Shown here one piece after another: positions 60,556 through 64,000 of a DNA stretch of 64,000 nucleotides. Position 1 is the stretch's first letter. Every line of letters begins with the position of its first letter. The DNA comes from JBFLYZ01 sp040756415 (GTDB lineage: Bacteria; Bacteroidota; Bacteroidia; JADZBD01), in the NCBI GenBank assembly GCA_040756415.1, contig JBFLYZ010000007.1:1-64000 (forward strand). Reading direction: 5' to 3'. The translations under genes were made by a program, and so were the position numbers. The notes beneath the pieces are model-generated. The model saw nothing but the letters and a program-made list of their open reading frames with translations. It searched no databases and was not told where the DNA came from.

Positions 60556-63500
60556 ATGAAACCTATCCTATTGTTATTTCTTGCCGCGGCAGCTTCATGC
60601 GCTCAGGCGCAGAGCTACTGGCAGCAGGAAGTGAATTATACCATTAATGTAAAGCTGGATGATGTGAAGCACGAGCTGAACGCTGACGCCAGCATAGAAT
60701 ACATCAACAATTCGCCCAACCAGCTTACTTTCCTTTATTTTCACCTCTGGCCCAATGCCTATAAGAACAACCAAACCGCCCTCGCCAAGCAGTTGCTGGA
60801 GAACGGGGAGACCAAGCTGCACTACGCGAAAGACGAAGACCGCGGTTATATTGACGGGTTGGATTTCAAGGTGAACGGCCAGGCGGTGAAGATGGAATAC
60901 GATCCCGTACACATCGATATCTGCAAGCTCATCCTCAACGAACCGCTCAACCCGGGAGGAAAGATCACCATCACCACGCCTTTTCACGTAAAGATCCCGC
61001 TCGGAGAGTTTTCCCGCCTGGGCCATATCCGGCAGCAGTACCAGATCACGCAATGGTATCCCAAGCCGGCCGTTTACGATATGAACGGCTGGAACCAGAT
61101 GCCTTACCTCGACCAGGGCGAATTTTATTCGGAATGGGGCAGCTTTGACGTGTCCATCACCGTTCCGAAGAACTACGTGCTCATGGCCACAGGCGATATC
61201 CAGGACGGGGAAGCGGAATACCAATGGCTCACCGATAAAGCCAACGAGATCAAAAACCGGGACTGGAACAAAACCATAGAGAAAGTGGTGAACGGCAAGC
61301 TCACCTACGTGCCTTTTTATAATGACTCTTTCCCTGCTTCCGATCCCGAAATGAAGACCCTCCGCTTCAAGCAAAGCAATGTGCATGACTTCGCCTGGTT
61401 CTGCGATAAGCGATACAACGTTCAGAAGAGCGAGGTGGAACTGCCCGTATCCAAACGAAAGGTCACCACCTGGGCGCTTTTCACCAACAGCGAGGCCAAG
61501 CTCTGGACCAAGGCCACCGAATACCTCAACGATGCCATTTTCTATTATTCCAAATGGAACGGTGAATATCCCTACAACCATTGCACGGCCGTTGACGGGG
61601 CCCTGAGCGCTGGCGGAGGCATGGAATACCCGAACATAACCGTGATCGGCCACATGGGCAGCCCCTTCCTGCTCGAGACCGTGATCATGCACGAAGTGGG
61701 GCACAACTGGTTCTACGGCATACTCGGCTCCAACGAGCGCGTGCATCCCTGGATGGACGAGGGGATCAACTCCGCCAACGAGAACAGGTACATAGAGACC
61801 AAATATCCCGATGCCAAGCTGATAGGGGAAGCGGCCAATTCGCCAATCGGCCAGATGTTCGATATCGGCCAGTATTACCATAAGGCCCAGTATGAGCTAT
61901 CGTATATCGTGAACGCCAAACGCAACCTCGATCAGCCCATAGAGTTCCCCTCCGAGGAGTACACCATGCTCAACTACGGGGGTATCGTTTATTCGAAAAC
62001 GGCCATTGCCTTCGATTACCTCATGGCCTACCTGGGCGAAGAGCTGTACGACAAGTGCATGCACAACTATTTCGACCAGTGGAAGTTCAAGCACCCCCAG
62101 CCGGCCGACCTGCGAAAGGTCTTTGAGGAAACAACGGGTAAAAAGCTCGACTGGTTCTTTAATGATATGATCAACACGACCAAAAAACTGGACTATAGGA
62201 TCGTATCGTACGACAAGAACACGGGCGATGTGACCGTGAAGAACGCGGGCGGCATAGCCGGCCCGTTCTGCATCTCGGGAATAAAGAACGGCAAGCCGGT
62301 AGCCACCAAATGGTTTGAAGGTTTTGAAGAAAAGCAAACGGTCAGCTTAGGCACCGGTGATTATGACCAGGTCCGCATCGACCCCATGGGCGATATGCCG
62401 GAAATAAACCGGAATAATAATATCCTAAAGACCAGCGGGCTTCTGAAGAAAGCGGAACCCCTGAAGCTCCAGTTCATCGGCAGCCTGGATAATCCGGAAA
62501 GGTCGCAGGTGTTCTGGAGCCCGGTTATGGGATGGAACAATTACAACAAGTTCATGATCGGGGCGGCATTTTATAACAGCCTTATACCGGAAAAGACATT
62601 CGATTACATGCTCATGCCCATGTATGCATTCGGGAACAAGGACCTGGCCGGGGCGGCCGAGCTGGGATTCAACTTCCACCCCAACGGCATTTTCCAGACC
62701 ATTCGCCTGAGCGCGGATGTAAAGCGCTACGCCTATGCCGACATGGACCAGGCATATGTGCGGGACCTGAGCTTTAACAAATTCACGCCCCGCCTTACGT
62801 TTGAATTCAGGAAAAGAGAGCTGCGCAGCGAGTTCACGCACGCGGTGGGCGTACGCAGCGTATGGATCATACGCGACTATTTCAGGCCGAAGACCGGTTT
62901 TGACAATCTTTTGCTCCCGGCCACCGATACGCTGAACGTGAACGAGGCTTCGTACACGCTTTCCAACGCGCATACCATCCATCCCTTCGACCTGAGCCTT
63001 ACCTACCAGCAGTCGGAGTACTTCAGCAAAATGATGGTTGAAGGCAAGTTCAATTACAATTTCAAAAAACGGGGAAGGAAAATGAGCCTCCGCCTGTTCT
63101 TCGGCACCTTTCTCGACACCACCCATGCCCTGGCCGGCAATTACAGTTTCCGCATGAGCGGGGCCAACGGCTCGCAGGATTATTTGTATGATTACATCTA
63201 CCTGGGAAGGAGCGAGGTGGTGGGACTGCTTTCAAGGCAATTCACCGAGGCCGATGGAGGCTTTAAGGCTTACGCGAACATTGGCGACACGAAAGACTGG
63301 CTCTTTGCCATGAACTTCAAGTCATCGCTGCCCCTGCCCCTGGTGAACATTTTTGCCGATGCGGGCATGGCCAGTGGCGGCAACTTCCAATACGATGCGG
63401 GCCTTTATCTTTCGCTTGCGCGGGGTATATGCGAGGTCTACTTTCCCCTGCTCTATTCGCAGGACATCAAAAACTACATGGACACCTACGATGTCGGTTT

Positions 63501-63576
63501 TTCGGAAAGCATACGCTTTACCCTGAACCTGCACCTGGTAAAACCTTTTGATGCGCTGAGGAACTTCAGCCTCTGA
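60556..63576 (+). CDS. M1 family zinc metallopeptidase with C-terminal beta-rich, barrel-like region
   Basis: 1006 residues: a signal peptide (to about 19), an aminopeptidase-N-like beta domain (about 20-230), and the gluzincin domain with GGGMEYPNITV and HEVGHNWFYG (His379, Glu380, His383). The third zinc ligand, Glu402 in WMDEG, sits at the standard HEXXH-X18-E spacing. From about residue 620 the protein is almost all alternating strands, ending SIRFTLNLHLVKPFDALRNFSL, which looks like an outer-membrane barrel rather than the usual helical C-terminal domain. The peptidase may thus be anchored at the outer membrane. The stop overlaps the LpxH-like start (TGATG). Confidence 0.9.
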   Translation: MKPILLLFLAAAASCAQAQSYWQQEVNYTINVKLDDVKHELNADASIEYINNSPNQLTFLYFHLWPNAYKNNQTALAKQLLENGETKLHYAKDEDRGYIDGLDFKVNGQAVKMEYDPVHIDICKLILNEPLNPGGKITITTPFHVKIPLGEFSRLGHIRQQYQITQWYPKPAVYDMNGWNQMPYLDQGEFYSEWGSFDVSITVPKNYVLMATGDIQDGEAEYQWLTDKANEIKNRDWNKTIEKVVNGKLTYVPFYNDSFPASDPEMKTLRFKQSNVHDFAWFCDKRYNVQKSEVELPVSKRKVTTWALFTNSEAKLWTKATEYLNDAIFYYSKWNGEYPYNHCTAVDGALSAGGGMEYPNITVIGHMGSPFLLETVIMHEVGHNWFYGILGSNERVHPWMDEGINSANENRYIETKYPDAKLIGEAANSPIGQMFDIGQYYHKAQYELSYIVNAKRNLDQPIEFPSEEYTMLNYGGIVYSKTAIAFDYLMAYLGEELYDKCMHNYFDQWKFKHPQPADLRKVFEETTGKKLDWFFNDMINTTKKLDYRIVSYDKNTGDVTVKNAGGIAGPFCISGIKNGKPVATKWFEGFEEKQTVSLGTGDYDQVRIDPMGDMPEINRNNNILKTSGLLKKAEPLKLQFIGSLDNPERSQVFWSPVMGWNNYNKFMIGAAFYNSLIPEKTFDYMLMPMYAFGNKDLAGAAELGFNFHPNGIFQTIRLSADVKRYAYADMDQAYVRDLSFNKFTPRLTFEFRKRELRSEFTHAVGVRSVWIIRDYFRPKTGFDNLLLPATDTLNVNEASYTLSNAHTIHPFDLSLTYQQSEYFSKMMVEGKFNYNFKKRGRKMSLRLFFGTFLDTTHALAGNYSFRMSGANGSQDYLYDYIYLGRSEVVGLLSRQFTEADGGFKAYANIGDTKDWLFAMNFKSSLPLPLVNIFADAGMASGGNFQYDAGLYLSLARGICEVYFPLLYSQDIKNYMDTYDVGFSESIRFTLNLHLVKPFDALRNFSL

Positions 63577-64000
63577 TGAAAGAAGGCAGGAAAATATACT
63601 TCGCCTCCGATTTCCACCTGGGCGTACCCGGTTACGAAAAAAGCCTGGAGCGCGAGAAGCGCATCGTGCGCTGGCTGGACGAGATCAGGCATGACGCGGA
63701 AGAGATCTTCCTGCTGGGCGACATGTTCGATTTCTGGTTCGAATACCGTCATTCGGTTCCCAAAGGCTATGTGCGCCTGCTGGGCAAGCTGGCCGAGATC
63801 AGCGACAGCGGCATTCCTCTTCACATCTTCAGCGGCAACCACGATATGTGGATGTTCGGTTACCTGCCGCGCGAGATCAACGCGAAGCTCTACCGGCAGC
63901 CCATTACCCGCGAGTTTAACGGGAAGAAGTTCTTTATAGGGCACGGTGACGGCCTGGGGCCGGGCGACCGCGGATACAAGTTCATCAAAGCCGTTTTTGC
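63576..64000 (+). CDS. UDP-2,3-diacylglucosamine diphosphatase-like (LpxH family), cut by the right window edge
   Basis: 141 residues visible and open at the edge. The metallophosphoesterase motifs are in place: YFASDFHLG, LLGDMFDFWFEY, SGNHDMWMFGY and FIGHGDGLGPGDRGYKFIKAVF, the last being LpxH-like. The enzyme removes UMP from UDP-2,3-diacylglucosamine in lipid A synthesis at the inner membrane. ATG 63576 overlaps the stop of the M1 gene by one base, implying coupling. With lpxD at 31311 it is the second lipid A step in the window. Confidence 0.87.
   Translation, partial: MKEGRKIYFASDFHLGVPGYEKSLEREKRIVRWLDEIRHDAEEIFLLGDMFDFWFEYRHSVPKGYVRLLGKLAEISDSGIPLHIFSGNHDMWMFGYLPREINAKLYRQPITREFNGKKFFIGHGDGLGPGDRGYKFIKAVF

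Overview
This window comes from a member of the Bacteroidota. Three lines of evidence support that. Several proteins carry type IX secretion (T9SS) C-terminal sorting domains: one gliding-motility-associated type B domain and four type A domains, one of them frameshifted. Two PorP/SprF-family outer-membrane proteins are encoded. The promoters follow the Bacteroidota pattern of a TTTG or TTG box 19-20 nt upstream of TAnnTTTG. The sequence does not let me name a genus. The first 9.4 kb is visibly richer in A and T than the rest.

Layout. 1-9.4 kb: an edge fragment, a 7.7-kb gene for a secreted protein (seven propeller-type repeats, about 26 Ig-like repeats, type B sorting domain), its PorP/SprF partner, and a strong hairpin terminator. 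9.4-16.7 kb: a fused coenzyme-B12-dependent acyl-CoA mutase (IcmF type), a VOC/glyoxalase protein, a beta-lactamase-like hydrolase and a PBP4-type D-Ala-D-Ala carboxypeptidase. 16.7-25.2 kb: a radical SAM protein, an acyltransferase with unusual motifs, an SRPBCC-GyrI protein, a second PorP/SprF-like protein coupled to a DUF4139 protein, an M23-LysM peptidase and a DEAD-box helicase with a long structured leader. 25.4-33.6 kb: cystathionine beta-synthase, a BtuF-like metal/corrinoid receptor without signal peptide, a patatin-beta-barrel fusion, an ABC ATPase, EF-P, LpxD and a SpoIIE-type phosphatase.

33.6-39.8 kb is a surface-polysaccharide cluster. The minus-strand genes are a Wzx-like flippase, two tandem Wzz-like chain-length proteins and an O-antigen ligase/polymerase. 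A divergent glycosyltransferase lies next to them. Then come RNase HII, an AraC regulator, a frameshifted T9SS cargo gene, a small cytochrome-like lipoprotein and a T9SS subtilisin. 44-57.5 kb is rich in exported or uncharacterised proteins: a WD40 protein, a 913-residue membrane-anchored propeller-like protein, a DUF5723-OmpA protein, a 500-residue helical protein, two seven-repeat T9SS propeller proteins flanking an unknown secreted protein, and a small secreted protein. The right end holds gatB, a TlpA-like lipoprotein, an M1 peptidase fused to a beta-rich C-terminus, and the start of an LpxH-type hydrolase cut by the window edge.

Themes. Envelope biogenesis (LpxD, LpxH, O-antigen export, PBP4, M23) and T9SS surface display dominate. 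Genes are tightly packed, with many 1-4 nt start/stop overlaps and tail-to-tail gaps of 0-5 nt. At nine genes an exact TAnnTTTG promoter element ends only 4-11 nt before the start codon, so many mRNAs here are probably leaderless or nearly so; this also decides several start codons. I see no tRNA, rRNA, CRISPR array, insertion sequence or phage gene.
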